Below, piece by piece: positions 1 through 5,243 of a stretch of 10,688 nt of DNA (its first letter is position 1; the number at the start of each line of letters is the position of its first letter). A program made the position numbers and the translations under genes. The stretch is from an uncultured Eubacteriales bacterium (GTDB lineage: Bacteria > Bacillota > Clostridia > Oscillospirales > Oscillospiraceae). The stretch covers positions 1 through 10,688 of the forward strand of contig CAJLWS010000030.1 in NCBI GenBank assembly GCA_905210385.1, read 5' to 3'. The notes beneath the pieces were generated by a model. That model was not told the origin of the DNA. It ran no database searches and saw only the letters and a program-made list of their open reading frames with translations.

Positions 1-840
1 GTCACGGTCTTTGCAGTCAGCAATCTGAGTTTTGTCTCCAATGGCGAGGCGACGATGAGCGTTTTCTACATCCGCACGCTGGTGGACTTTGCAGGCGTGC
101 TGATTTTGAGCGTCCAGCATGAGCAGCTGCGGGAGAACGCCCTGCACAGCGAGCTGACCGCCATGGACAATGTCCTGCGTCGCCAGTACGAGCAGTACAA
201 ACAGAGCAAAGAAAACATCCGCCTTATCAACCGGCGCTACCACGAACTGAAAATGCAGATTGCGGCCATCCGGGCGGAGCGGGACCACGCCAAGCAGGAT
301 GTGGCGCTGGCGGCGGCCCACCCCAAGGCCCAGGAGGGCTTCTGCGGCATGGAGGTGGATGGCAGGCACTACACCGAAAAAGAGGGCGCCGGCAAGGCTA
401 TCATTGATGTTTGCACCCGTATGACAGGTTCCGACGCTGTTCTTTTGGGGCAGTACCGGGGCTTTTCCATGGTGCTGGCCTATGATGGCCGAAGCAATGA
501 GTATAGGATCACACTCAAAGGCACTCTTTCCCATACGGTGACGCTGGGGGCGGATGTGTTCGGCAATATCACCCGCCTGGACAACGCTCTGGAAAACCTT
601 GCAGGCAGCCTGCAGGCCGAGCAGAACAGCCTGGAGGAAACCAAGGCCCAGCTTGAAAACGCCCGCACGGAATTGGCTACACCTTTTGCCCGCGAGGAGG
701 AGCTGGCGGAGAAAACAGCCCGTTTGAAAGAGCTGAATATTCTGCTCAACATGGATGAGAAGGACAAAACATTGATGGACGATACCCCAGACGAGGGCGA
801 GGATGTGCCTGCCCGGAGGGTTGCGGAGCTGGCACGGTAA
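1..840 (+). CDS. Chimeric frame: GHKL sensor-kinase piece fused to C-terminal tail of ICE helicase/methylase (5' partial)
   Basis: The reading frame is open from base 1, so the true start lies outside the window; the ATG at 55 is internal. Bases 1 to about 290 encode a last membrane helix (FYIRTLVDFAGVLIL), a coiled linker and a motif RRYHELKMQI like the H-box of GHKL histidine kinases (usual form KYHDLKHQI). From about 300 the protein changes family: GFCGMEVDGRHYTEKEGAGKA, the YRGFSMVL and FGNITRLDNALE blocks, a coiled coil, and LNILLNMDEKDK. This matches, from memory, the C-terminal tail of the very large SNF2-helicase/methylase protein that precedes DUF3848 genes in clostridial ICEs. The kinase ATPase domain and the helicase core are both absent from what is visible. 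It is followed 11 bases later by the DUF3848 gene. The helicase tail is fairly sure; the kinase assignment is from motif memory. The fusion may be a real deletion/recombination product or an assembly chimera. Confidence 0.7.
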   Translation, partial: VTVFAVSNLSFVSNGEATMSVFYIRTLVDFAGVLILSVQHEQLRENALHSELTAMDNVLRRQYEQYKQSKENIRLINRRYHELKMQIAAIRAERDHAKQDVALAAAHPKAQEGFCGMEVDGRHYTEKEGAGKAIIDVCTRMTGSDAVLLGQYRGFSMVLAYDGRSNEYRITLKGTLSHTVTLGADVFGNITRLDNALENLAGSLQAEQNSLEETKAQLENARTELATPFAREEELAEKTARLKELNILLNMDEKDKTLMDDTPDEGEDVPARRVAELAR

Positions 841-851
841 AGGAGGATACG

Positions 852-1187
852 ATGACCAACGAAGAATTAAATACCAGGCTCTATGAGAAAATGTTTGCGG
901 AACAGGAGCAGTTCCGGGATTGGCTGCTCTCCCAACCGCCGGCTGAGATTTTGAACCATGCCTATGAGTACACGGTGCGGGAGGACATCCTGATGTCTCT
1001 TGAATACCACGATCTGGAGGATAGTCAGGCCAGGGCGCTGCTGAAATCTGACAAGCCCTTGAAGCAGATTTTTGAGAGGTGGGAGAACCAGGAAACCTCT
1101 TATATGGATACGGTATGGGATACTGTCCAGGAACAGGCCAGGGCCGCCGAAGCCAAACAGAAAGCCAAAGCGCAGAAAGAAAGGTGA
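852..1187 (+). CDS. DUF3848-family protein
   Basis: This 111-residue protein resembles the DUF3848 family found in clostridial conjugative elements, with unknown biochemical role. Recognisable parts are the N-terminal LYEKMFAEQEQFRDWLLSQP, the EILNHAYEYTVREDILMSLE block, and the WENQETSYMDTVWDTV segment, followed by a Lys/Ala-rich charged tail (about residues 97-111). It is predicted to be almost all helix, with no signal peptide or membrane segment. A strong AGGAGG ribosome binding site (841-846) lies 5 bases before ATG 852, which fixes the start. It sits directly after the helicase-tail gene, the normal neighbour order in these elements, so the two are probably co-transcribed. No function can be assigned from the sequence. 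Confidence 0.8.
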   Translation: MTNEELNTRLYEKMFAEQEQFRDWLLSQPPAEILNHAYEYTVREDILMSLEYHDLEDSQARALLKSDKPLKQIFERWENQETSYMDTVWDTVQEQARAAEAKQKAKAQKER

Positions 1188-1201
1188 TTGCACATTTGCC
1201 A

Positions 1202-1229
1202 TTGCGCTGCGGGGCAGGTATAGTATAAT
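1202..1229 (+). promoter_or_regulatory. Candidate sigma-A promoter upstream of the 1271 gene
   Basis: A perfect TATAAT (1224-1229), preceded by TAG, lies in the short gap after the DUF3848 gene. A weak -35 (TTGCGC, 1202-1207, only the TTG matching) is 16 bases upstream. The spacing to the AAGGGG at 1242 suits a short leader for the next small gene. The -10 is good; the -35 is poor, so this is a moderate call. Confidence 0.4.
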
Positions 1230-1248
1230 AAAAATCGTGATAAGGGGT

Positions 1249-1276
1249 GATGATAGATGGACGATGATAGATGGAC
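1249..1276 (+). repeat. 14-bp perfect tandem duplication at a translation start
   Basis: GATGATAGATGGAC occurs twice with no gap (1249-1262 and 1263-1276). The unit contains a start codon (ATGGAC), so the copy beginning ATG 1257 lies 9 bases from the AAGGGG ribosome binding site (1242-1247) but in the wrong frame, while the correct-frame ATG 1271 is now 23 bases away. Fourteen is not a multiple of three, so the duplication separates the Shine-Dalgarno from its reading frame. It looks like a recent slippage event. Confidence 0.85.
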
Positions 1277-1603
1277 GATAGCTACTGCCTGCTCCCGGAG
1301 CGCATTTCCGAGCAGTTTTCTGAAATCGACAGCGACATCGTGATGGATTTGGCGGCTGCCAGCCCGGAATATACCGAGTTGAAGGCCCAGATGGAGGAAC
1401 TGAAACGCCAAAATCTTGTGATTGGCGCTCTGCTGGAGGGCAAGGGAGAACTTTCTTTTACCGCTGAGGAGCATGAAGCCTTGAAAGAATTTATCCGGCT
1501 GTATATGCGGGCCGATAATATGGAACGGGAACACATCTACTTCCGGGGCCATGCAGACGGATTTGCCTATCTGAAGAAAATCGGCGCTTTCAAAACTGAA
1601 TAG
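1271..1603 (+). CDS. Small hypothetical protein of ICE accessory region
   Basis: This 110-residue acidic, helical protein has no signal peptide or membrane segment. The conserved-looking parts are EQFSEIDSDIVMDLAAASPEY near the start, a central coiled stretch ELKAQMEELKRQN, and a C-terminal EREHIYFRGHADGFAYLKKIG. I recognise it as a type commonly placed between DUF3848 and DUF3991 genes in clostridial elements (possibly near the DUF6809 group, unsure), but its role is unknown. The start is ATG 1271: a TAG lies directly before it in frame (1268-1270), so no earlier start is possible. The AAGGGG site is 23 bases upstream because of the 14-bp duplication. A five-codon mini-frame (ATG 1250 to TGA 1267) ends four bases before ATG 1271 and could feed it by reinitiation. 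A terminator follows at once. Confidence 0.7.
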   Translation: MDDSYCLLPERISEQFSEIDSDIVMDLAAASPEYTELKAQMEELKRQNLVIGALLEGKGELSFTAEEHEALKEFIRLYMRADNMEREHIYFRGHADGFAYLKKIGAFKTE

Positions 1604-1605
1604 TT

Positions 1606-1762
1606 TTTTGGGCGGCATGGAAAAATCCATGCCGCTTTTACATATCCAAATTCATTCGCACCCCCAAAAAGGTCTTGAACAAAACAAGTTTTTACGGATT
1701 AGGAGTAAAAACTATTGAAATTCTTGGAGTTTTTGGATATGGCTTAAAGCTGCCGCCCAAAA
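1606..1762. repeat. Nested long-range inverted repeats (possible structured RNA or cruciform)
   Basis: TTTTGGGCGGCA (1606-1617) is perfectly complementary to TGCCGCCCAAAA (1751-1762). Inside it, CATATCCAAA (1640-1649) is perfectly complementary to TTTGGATATG (1732-1741), and inside that GTTTTTAC (1688-1695) pairs with GTAAAAAC (1705-1712). The three arm pairs are nested in the right order for one branched structure of about 157 bases. The outer 5' arm overlaps the terminator hairpin, so the two folds exclude each other. No protein-coding frame is supported here. Confidence 0.55.
1612..1640 (+). terminator. Rho-independent terminator after the 1271 gene
   Basis: GCGGCATGG (1612-1620) and CCATGCCGC (1627-1635) form a perfect 9-bp stem with an AAAAAT loop, followed by TTTTA. 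It starts 8 bases after the stop codon of the small gene at 1271. The 5' arm can alternatively pair with a distant copy of TGCCGC at 1751-1756. Confidence 0.75.
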
Positions 1763-1782
1763 CTGCACATTCCCCATTCATA

Positions 1783-1843
1783 TCTGCATATAAATCGCAA
1801 AAGTATATGCAGAAAGTCGATTGGAGCAATCCAGTCGGCTTTT
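1783..1843 (+). repeat. Two adjacent hairpins in the leader of the DUF3991-TOPRIM gene
   Basis: The first is a perfect 10-bp stem, TCTGCATATA (1783-1792) with TATATGCAGA (1804-1813), 11-base loop. The second has an outer AAAGTC/GGCTTT stem (one G-T pair) and inner GATTG/CAATC stem between about 1813 and 1843, followed by T residues, so it may act as a weak terminator. They fill the space between the nested repeats and the strong hairpin at 1861. Confidence 0.5.
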
Positions 1844-1860
1844 TCCATATCTGAAAAGAG

Positions 1861-1938
1861 TACAGCCCCTTTTACATAGTCAGCTACCCCACATGGGGCG
1901 GCTAATCTATGGCTATGTGAAGGGGGCTGTATTTTTTT
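1861..1938 (+). promoter_or_regulatory. Attenuator-like 19-bp hairpin plus U7 abutting a start codon
   Basis: The arms 1861-1879 and 1913-1931 pair over 19 positions (17 Watson-Crick, 2 G-U). The 33-base interior holds a second small stem (AGC..CCCC / GGGG..GCT, about 1882-1902). Seven T residues (1932-1938) follow and the next base starts ATG 1939. This has the form of an intrinsic terminator placed directly before a gene. The only ribosome-binding-like sequence for that gene, AAGGGGG (1919-1925), lies inside the 3' arm and would be hidden when the stem forms. The stem is seen directly; the regulatory role is inferred. Confidence 0.6.
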
Positions 1939-2910
1939 ATGCCTTTTTACGATTCAGAAGCCATCGAACGGGCAAGGCAGGTGGACCTGCTCACCTATCT
2001 GCGAACCTGCGAACCCCAGGAGTTGGTCCATGTGTCCGGCAACGTGTACTGCACCAGGACCCATGACAGCCTGCGGATCTCCAACGGGAAATGGTGCTGG
2101 TTCTCCCGGGGGATCGGGGGGTACAGCGCCCTGGACTATCTCATCAAGGTCAACGGCTATTCCTTTTTGGAGGCCATGGAAACTATCTCCGGAAGGGCTG
2201 CCATCCCGCCGCCTTCCTTTGTGCCAGCGCCGAAGGAGGAAAAGCCCAAGCACCTGCTTCTGCCCCAGGCCGCCCCGGATAATCGGGCGATGATGGCCTA
2301 TCTCAAAGGCCGGGGCATTGACCAGGAGATTTTGGACTACTGCGTTCAGACCGGGCGGATTTATGAGAGCCGGAACAAGGGCCACAGCAACGTGGTTTTT
2401 GTGGGCTTCGACAAGGATGGCAAGGCGCGGTTCGGCTGCCTGCGGGGAATCAGTGAAGCCCGGTTCCACGGGGATTTAAGCGGCAGTGATAAGCACTTTT
2501 CCTTCGCCCTGCCCGCTTGCGTGGAAAATCCGGCAGTCCATCTGTGCGAGTGCGCCATTGATGTGATGTCCTATGCCACTCTCTGCAAGCTGGACGGGAT
2601 CGACTGGCGGCGGCACAATCTGCTGTCCCTGGCCGGGGTGTACCAGCCGAAGAAAAAGATGGAGGAAAGCAAGCTGCCGGTGGCCCTCACCCGATTTTTG
2701 GATGACCACCCCCATGTGAAAACCGTCTATCTCCATTTGGACAATGACACGGCTGGCCGGCTGGCGGCCAAGGCAATCATGGCTGTCATGCCGGAGGGCT
2801 ACCGGGTGGAGAACAAACCGCCGCCCCGTGGAAAGGATGTGAATGATTTTCTGTGCCACCGGCTGGGGATTCCCATTCGGGGCAGCCACAGCAAAGAGCC
2901 GGAGCGGTGA
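1939..2910 (+). CDS. DUF3991 and TOPRIM domain protein, primase-like
   Basis: This 323-residue protein has an N-terminal zinc-finger-like region resembling bacterial primases (about 1-85; VHVSGNVYCTRTHDSLRISN, KWCWFSRGIGGYSALDYL), a DUF3991 middle (about 105-190; LKGRGIDQEILDYCVQTGRIYE, FVGFDKDGKARFGCLRG) and a TOPRIM domain (about 200-305). The TOPRIM acidic residues are visible: E204 with D208 (CECAIDVMSYA), and D268-N-D270 (LHLDNDTAG), plus K299DVND. Such proteins are typical of Tn1549-like ICEs. A role in priming or processing the transferred single strand is inferred, not shown. The length is normal for the family and the frame is intact. ATG 1939 lies directly after the U-tract of a strong hairpin that also hides the likely ribosome binding site, so expression is probably controlled by the leader. 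The CHC2-like zinc ligands are incomplete, as usual in this family. Confidence 0.85.
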   Translation: MPFYDSEAIERARQVDLLTYLRTCEPQELVHVSGNVYCTRTHDSLRISNGKWCWFSRGIGGYSALDYLIKVNGYSFLEAMETISGRAAIPPPSFVPAPKEEKPKHLLLPQAAPDNRAMMAYLKGRGIDQEILDYCVQTGRIYESRNKGHSNVVFVGFDKDGKARFGCLRGISEARFHGDLSGSDKHFSFALPACVENPAVHLCECAIDVMSYATLCKLDGIDWRRHNLLSLAGVYQPKKKMEESKLPVALTRFLDDHPHVKTVYLHLDNDTAGRLAAKAIMAVMPEGYRVENKPPPRGKDVNDFLCHRLGIPIRGSHSKEPER

Positions 2911-2945
2911 GTTGCCAGTTTTGCAGCTTCGACAGATTCTCCCTC

Positions 2946-2974
2946 TTGCAAATTGTTATCATATATGTTAACAT
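2946..2974 (+). promoter_or_regulatory. Promoter with palindromic operator for the XRE-HipA gene
   Basis: TTGCAA (2946-2951) and TAACAT (2969-2974) are spaced by 17 bases. A 20-bp palindrome with a single mismatched pair, TGTTATCATATATGTTAACA (2954-2973), covers the spacer and the -10. The next protein starts with an XRE-type DNA-binding domain, so autorepression at this operator is the obvious reading, as in other hip-type loci. The palindrome is seen; the promoter boxes are moderate and the binding is inferred. Confidence 0.55.
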
Positions 2975-2994
2975 TAAAGCAGTGAGGTGAGAGT

Positions 2995-4389
2995 ATGGAT
3001 GAACTGCGCAAACGGCAGAAAATCATATCCCAGCTTGTGGAGGCCCGTCTGGAGCAGGGCATTTCCCAGGCAGAACTGGCAAGGCGGCTGGGAATCCAGC
3101 GTTCCGGCATTAACCGCCTGGAAAGTGGGACACAGAACCCCACGCTTGATATGATCTTAAAAATCGCCTCGGCGCTGGGGAAGGATGTTTCACTGGAACT
3201 GAACGACAAGGAGGAGCCTATGAGTCATGTTTACAGTCTCCGCATTTATGATACGGAGCTAATGCGCTTTTCTATGGAAAAGCAGGGCTTGTCCGGCCTT
3301 GTGGCTGAAATCTTATACACCAACGAGGAGCAGGCCCATTTGCTGCCTTTGGATATGGAGCGCACCGGCGAGGGCGTCATCCATTGGCTGGAGCGGCGGG
3401 TTATCCCTAAAAACCGCGCCTTTGTGGACGAGATTCTGAAAACCCTTGGCCTCAGCCATAACGATACGAAGGGAATCATCGACGTGTGCAAGGGGCTGTC
3501 GCTGAACGACAGCTATTGGGTGGTGCCGGAAGGATTTGAGGGGAAATTCTCCCAATACAATCTTTACGAAAACCGCTTTTCCGAGATACTGGCGCTGGTG
3601 GCCTATACCGGCGCAGGCGGGAGCCGGCAGGCGTTTACCACATCCCCGGAGCTGACCACAGGCGGTATGCTGCCCAAGGCGTGGCGCTATGTGGAGCACG
3701 ATGGGATTTATCTCTATAAGGGCGGCACGACCGGCGCGTCCAATACGGGCCGGGAACCGTACTGCGAGTATTATGCTTCGCAGATTGCGGAAACCATGCG
3801 TCTGAACGCCGTGCATTATGACCTGGAGAACTGGAAAGGTATTACCGCCTCTAAGTGTGCCCTGTTTACCAACATCGACACGGCCTATATCCCCATCGGG
3901 CGGATTGTCCGAACCGGGGGCATTGCCGCCTGCCTTGCCTACTATGACAAGCTGGGGCCGGAATTTTCCGAGCAAATCCGCAGTATGCTGGTGTTTGACG
4001 CCCTGATCTACAACGAGGACCGCCACTTTGGAAACTTCGGCGTCCTGCGTGATAACCACAGCGGCAGCATCATCGCGCCCGCCCCCATTTTTGACAACGG
4101 GCTGTCCCTGTTCTGCTATGCCGGCAAGGAAGATTATGCAAATCTGGACGAGTATGCAAAAAACCGTTCTAATCCCTACAACATCTCCTATGAGGAAGTG
4201 TGTGCGGAGGTCATGGGGCCAAAGCAGAAAGAGCAGCTCCGCCGCATGATCGGGTTCCAGTTCAAGCGCCACGAAAGCCTGGGCCTGCCGGAAGAACATT
4301 TGCAGGCCATTGAGAAGCATTTGGAGGGCCGGGTGCGTAAGCTGCTGGCAATCCCCACCCGTCATCTGAAACAGGAGAAGGCGCGGTAA
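2995..4389 (+). CDS. XRE-HipA-like kinase fusion protein (toxin-antitoxin-like cargo)
   Basis: This 464-residue protein joins an XRE helix-turn-helix (about residues 8-68; SQAELARRLGIQRSGINRLE is the recognition region) to a HipA-like Ser/Thr kinase (about 76-455). Kinase features seen are YLYKGGTTGASN with candidate ATP lysine K242 and E258, the catalytic loop NEDRHFGNFG (D342, N347), and the metal-binding IFDNG (D367). In classical hipBA the antitoxin HipB and kinase HipA are separate; here they share one frame. An internal ATG at 3220 (Met76) has a perfect AAGGAGG five bases upstream, so a separate 389-residue kinase can also be made. The main start ATG 2995 has AGGTGA just upstream. The gene has its own operator-promoter and terminator, so it is an independent cargo unit between the primase-like gene and the mobilisation genes. 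The target and real toxicity are unknown. Confidence 0.8.
   Translation: MDELRKRQKIISQLVEARLEQGISQAELARRLGIQRSGINRLESGTQNPTLDMILKIASALGKDVSLELNDKEEPMSHVYSLRIYDTELMRFSMEKQGLSGLVAEILYTNEEQAHLLPLDMERTGEGVIHWLERRVIPKNRAFVDEILKTLGLSHNDTKGIIDVCKGLSLNDSYWVVPEGFEGKFSQYNLYENRFSEILALVAYTGAGGSRQAFTTSPELTTGGMLPKAWRYVEHDGIYLYKGGTTGASNTGREPYCEYYASQIAETMRLNAVHYDLENWKGITASKCALFTNIDTAYIPIGRIVRTGGIAACLAYYDKLGPEFSEQIRSMLVFDALIYNEDRHFGNFGVLRDNHSGSIIAPAPIFDNGLSLFCYAGKEDYANLDEYAKNRSNPYNISYEEVCAEVMGPKQKEQLRRMIGFQFKRHESLGLPEEHLQAIEKHLEGRVRKLLAIPTRHLKQEKAR
3208..3222 (+). promoter_or_regulatory. Internal ribosome binding site and start codon inside the XRE-HipA gene
   Basis: AAGGAGG (3208-3214), a 5-base spacer and ATG 3220 lie in frame exactly at the border between the DNA-binding and kinase domains. 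The site is stronger than that of the full-length start. It predicts a second product, MSHVYSLRIYDTEL onward, which is how free-standing members of this kinase group begin as far as I recall. Confidence 0.6.
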
Positions 4390-4408
4390 AAACGAATATC
4401 TTTTTTGG

Positions 4409-4438
4409 AGAGCGTTCTGAAAATGGACGCTCTTTTTT
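4409..4438 (+). terminator. Rho-independent terminator after the XRE-HipA gene
   Basis: AGAGCGTTC (4409-4417) pairs with GGACGCTCT (4425-4433), nine pairs including one G-T, with a 7-base loop and a run of six T (4433-4438). It follows the stop codon by about 20 bases and isolates the kinase unit from the downstream mobilisation genes. Confidence 0.8.
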
Positions 4439-4468
4439 GCTGCCCATTTTTAGAGAGGAGCGTGAGCG

Positions 4469-4660
4469 ATGAACCATTATGATGTTACCATCCGGGAAAC
4501 GCTGGAGGTGAAAATGAAGGTGGCGGCAAACAGCCGGGAGGAGGCCGAGCAGTTTGCCAGGGACCAATGGAAACGCGGCGAGGTCGTTCTGGACGCCAGC
4601 CATTTTACCGGCGTGGAGTTCCATGCCAAGCGGTATTCCCGTGACCGGGGCGAGCGATGA
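4469..4660 (+). CDS. DpnD/PcfM-family small protein
   Basis: This 63-residue protein fits the DpnD/PcfM family: MNHYDVTIRETLEVKMKV, then the typical SREEAEQFARDQWKRGE and VLDASHFTGVEFHAKR blocks. The predicted fold is a strand-helix-strand unit with no membrane segment. Members are common next to mobilisation genes in Firmicute conjugative elements and conjugative plasmids, where their function is not established. AGGAG (4456-4460) precedes ATG 4469 by 8 bases. It begins the transcription block that runs through the hairpin cluster into the DUF3789-like peptide, MobC and the relaxase. Confidence 0.8.
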   Translation: MNHYDVTIRETLEVKMKVAANSREEAEQFARDQWKRGEVVLDASHFTGVEFHAKRYSRDRGER

Positions 4661-4682
4661 GTTCTTTTTTCGACTGTCCCGG

Positions 4683-4773
4683 ATTCCCCGCAGGGGAATG
4701 GAATGTAGCTGTACCAGCAAGCATCGCCTTTGTGATACCACAAAGGCCGCTTGTTAGGGGGAACGCCCCCTAA
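4683..4773. other. Hairpin cluster upstream of mobC, candidate origin of transfer (oriT)
   Basis: Three perfect inverted repeats are packed into about 90 bases. ATTCCCC/GGGGAAT spans 4683-4699. GCCTTTGTG (4726-4734)/CACAAAGGC (4739-4747) has a 4-base loop and outer arms CAAGC (4718-4722)/GCTTG (4749-4753). TTAGGGGG (4754-4761)/CCCCCTAA (4766-4773) has loop AACG. The stretch lies in the non-coding gap just before the DUF3789-like peptide, mobC and the relaxase, the usual place for oriT in MOBP systems. No nick-site consensus that I know with certainty is present, so oriT is an inference from position and structure. The last hairpin lacks a proper U-tract, which argues against a simple terminator. 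Confidence 0.45.
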
Positions 4774-4802
4774 TACCCCTTTTATTCAGAATGGAGGTTT
4801 TC

Positions 4803-4916
4803 ATGGAAGGATTGTTTTTCGCCATTGGATTTCTGCTGGGCGGTGTGCTCGGCGTACTGATTATGTGCCTGCTTCAAATCAACCGTATCAGCAGGAAGGA
4901 GGACTCGGAAGAATGA
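4803..4916 (+). CDS. 37-residue single-span membrane peptide (DUF3789-like)
   Basis: MEGLFFAIGFLLGGVLGVLI followed by MCLLQINRISRKEDSEE gives one glycine-rich membrane helix (about residues 4-25) and a short charged cytoplasmic tail. This is the pattern of the DUF3789-like peptides seen near mobilisation genes of clostridial elements. GGAGG (4793-4797) lies 5 bases before ATG 4803. Its stop TGA overlaps the mobC start (ATGA at 4913-4916), a sign of translational coupling. The role is unknown; tethering or sensing at the membrane is only a guess. Confidence 0.7.
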   Translation: MEGLFFAIGFLLGGVLGVLIMCLLQINRISRKEDSEE

Positions 4917-5242
4917 GAAAACGCAACGTACACGTCCAGTTTTGGCTGGACAAAAAAGAGGCGGAAGCCTTGAACAAAAAAGTGAAGCGCAGCGGCCTTT
5001 CCCGCGAGGCATACCTGCGCCATCTGGTGAACGGCCTGGTTCCCCAGGACGCGCCACCGCCGGACTACTTTGACTTCATGCGGGAGCTGCACCGGATTGG
5101 CGGCAACCTCAATCAGATCGCCCAGAAAGCTCATGTGCTGGGGGTCATAGATGAGCGCCGCTACGATGAGGAAATGCGCAAGCTCGACCAGCTCGTCCGG
5201 GACATCACCAAAGCGGTGATCCTGCCCCGTGCTATGGTGTGA
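4913..5242 (+). CDS. mobC: MobC-type relaxosome accessory protein
   Basis: This 109-residue protein begins RKRNVHVQFWLDKKEAEALN, a ribbon-helix-helix DNA-binding start, and carries the MobC signature GLSREAYLRHLVNG and LHRIGGNLNQIAQKAH (about residues 62-77). It would bind near oriT and help the relaxase to open and nick the DNA. ATG 4913 is chosen because AAGGAGGA lies about 8-12 bases upstream and the family begins with the basic RHH strand; an upstream in-frame extension to about 4751 would translate the hairpin cluster. It overlaps the preceding peptide by ATGA, and the relaxase starts right at its end. Length and frame are normal. Confidence 0.88.
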   Translation: MRKRNVHVQFWLDKKEAEALNKKVKRSGLSREAYLRHLVNGLVPQDAPPPDYFDFMRELHRIGGNLNQIAQKAHVLGVIDERRYDEEMRKLDQLVRDITKAVILPRAMV

Positions 5243-5243
5243 C

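Noticed and set aside
1715..1743. Promoter TTGAAA, 17 bases, TATGGC before the DUF3991-TOPRIM gene
   Set aside because: The -35 is good but the -10 matches only TAT, and it lies inside the nested inverted repeats; not enough support to list.
1821..2066. 81-codon frame (TTG start) spanning the leader hairpin as a possible leader peptide
   Set aside because: It overlaps the DUF3991-TOPRIM gene out of frame, starts with TTG without a ribosome binding site, and its codons after 1939 are only a shadow of that gene.
4751..4912. N-terminal extension of MobC to the first start in frame
   Set aside because: It would translate the hairpin cluster and overlap the 37-residue peptide; ATG 4913 has a good ribosome binding site and matches the family start.
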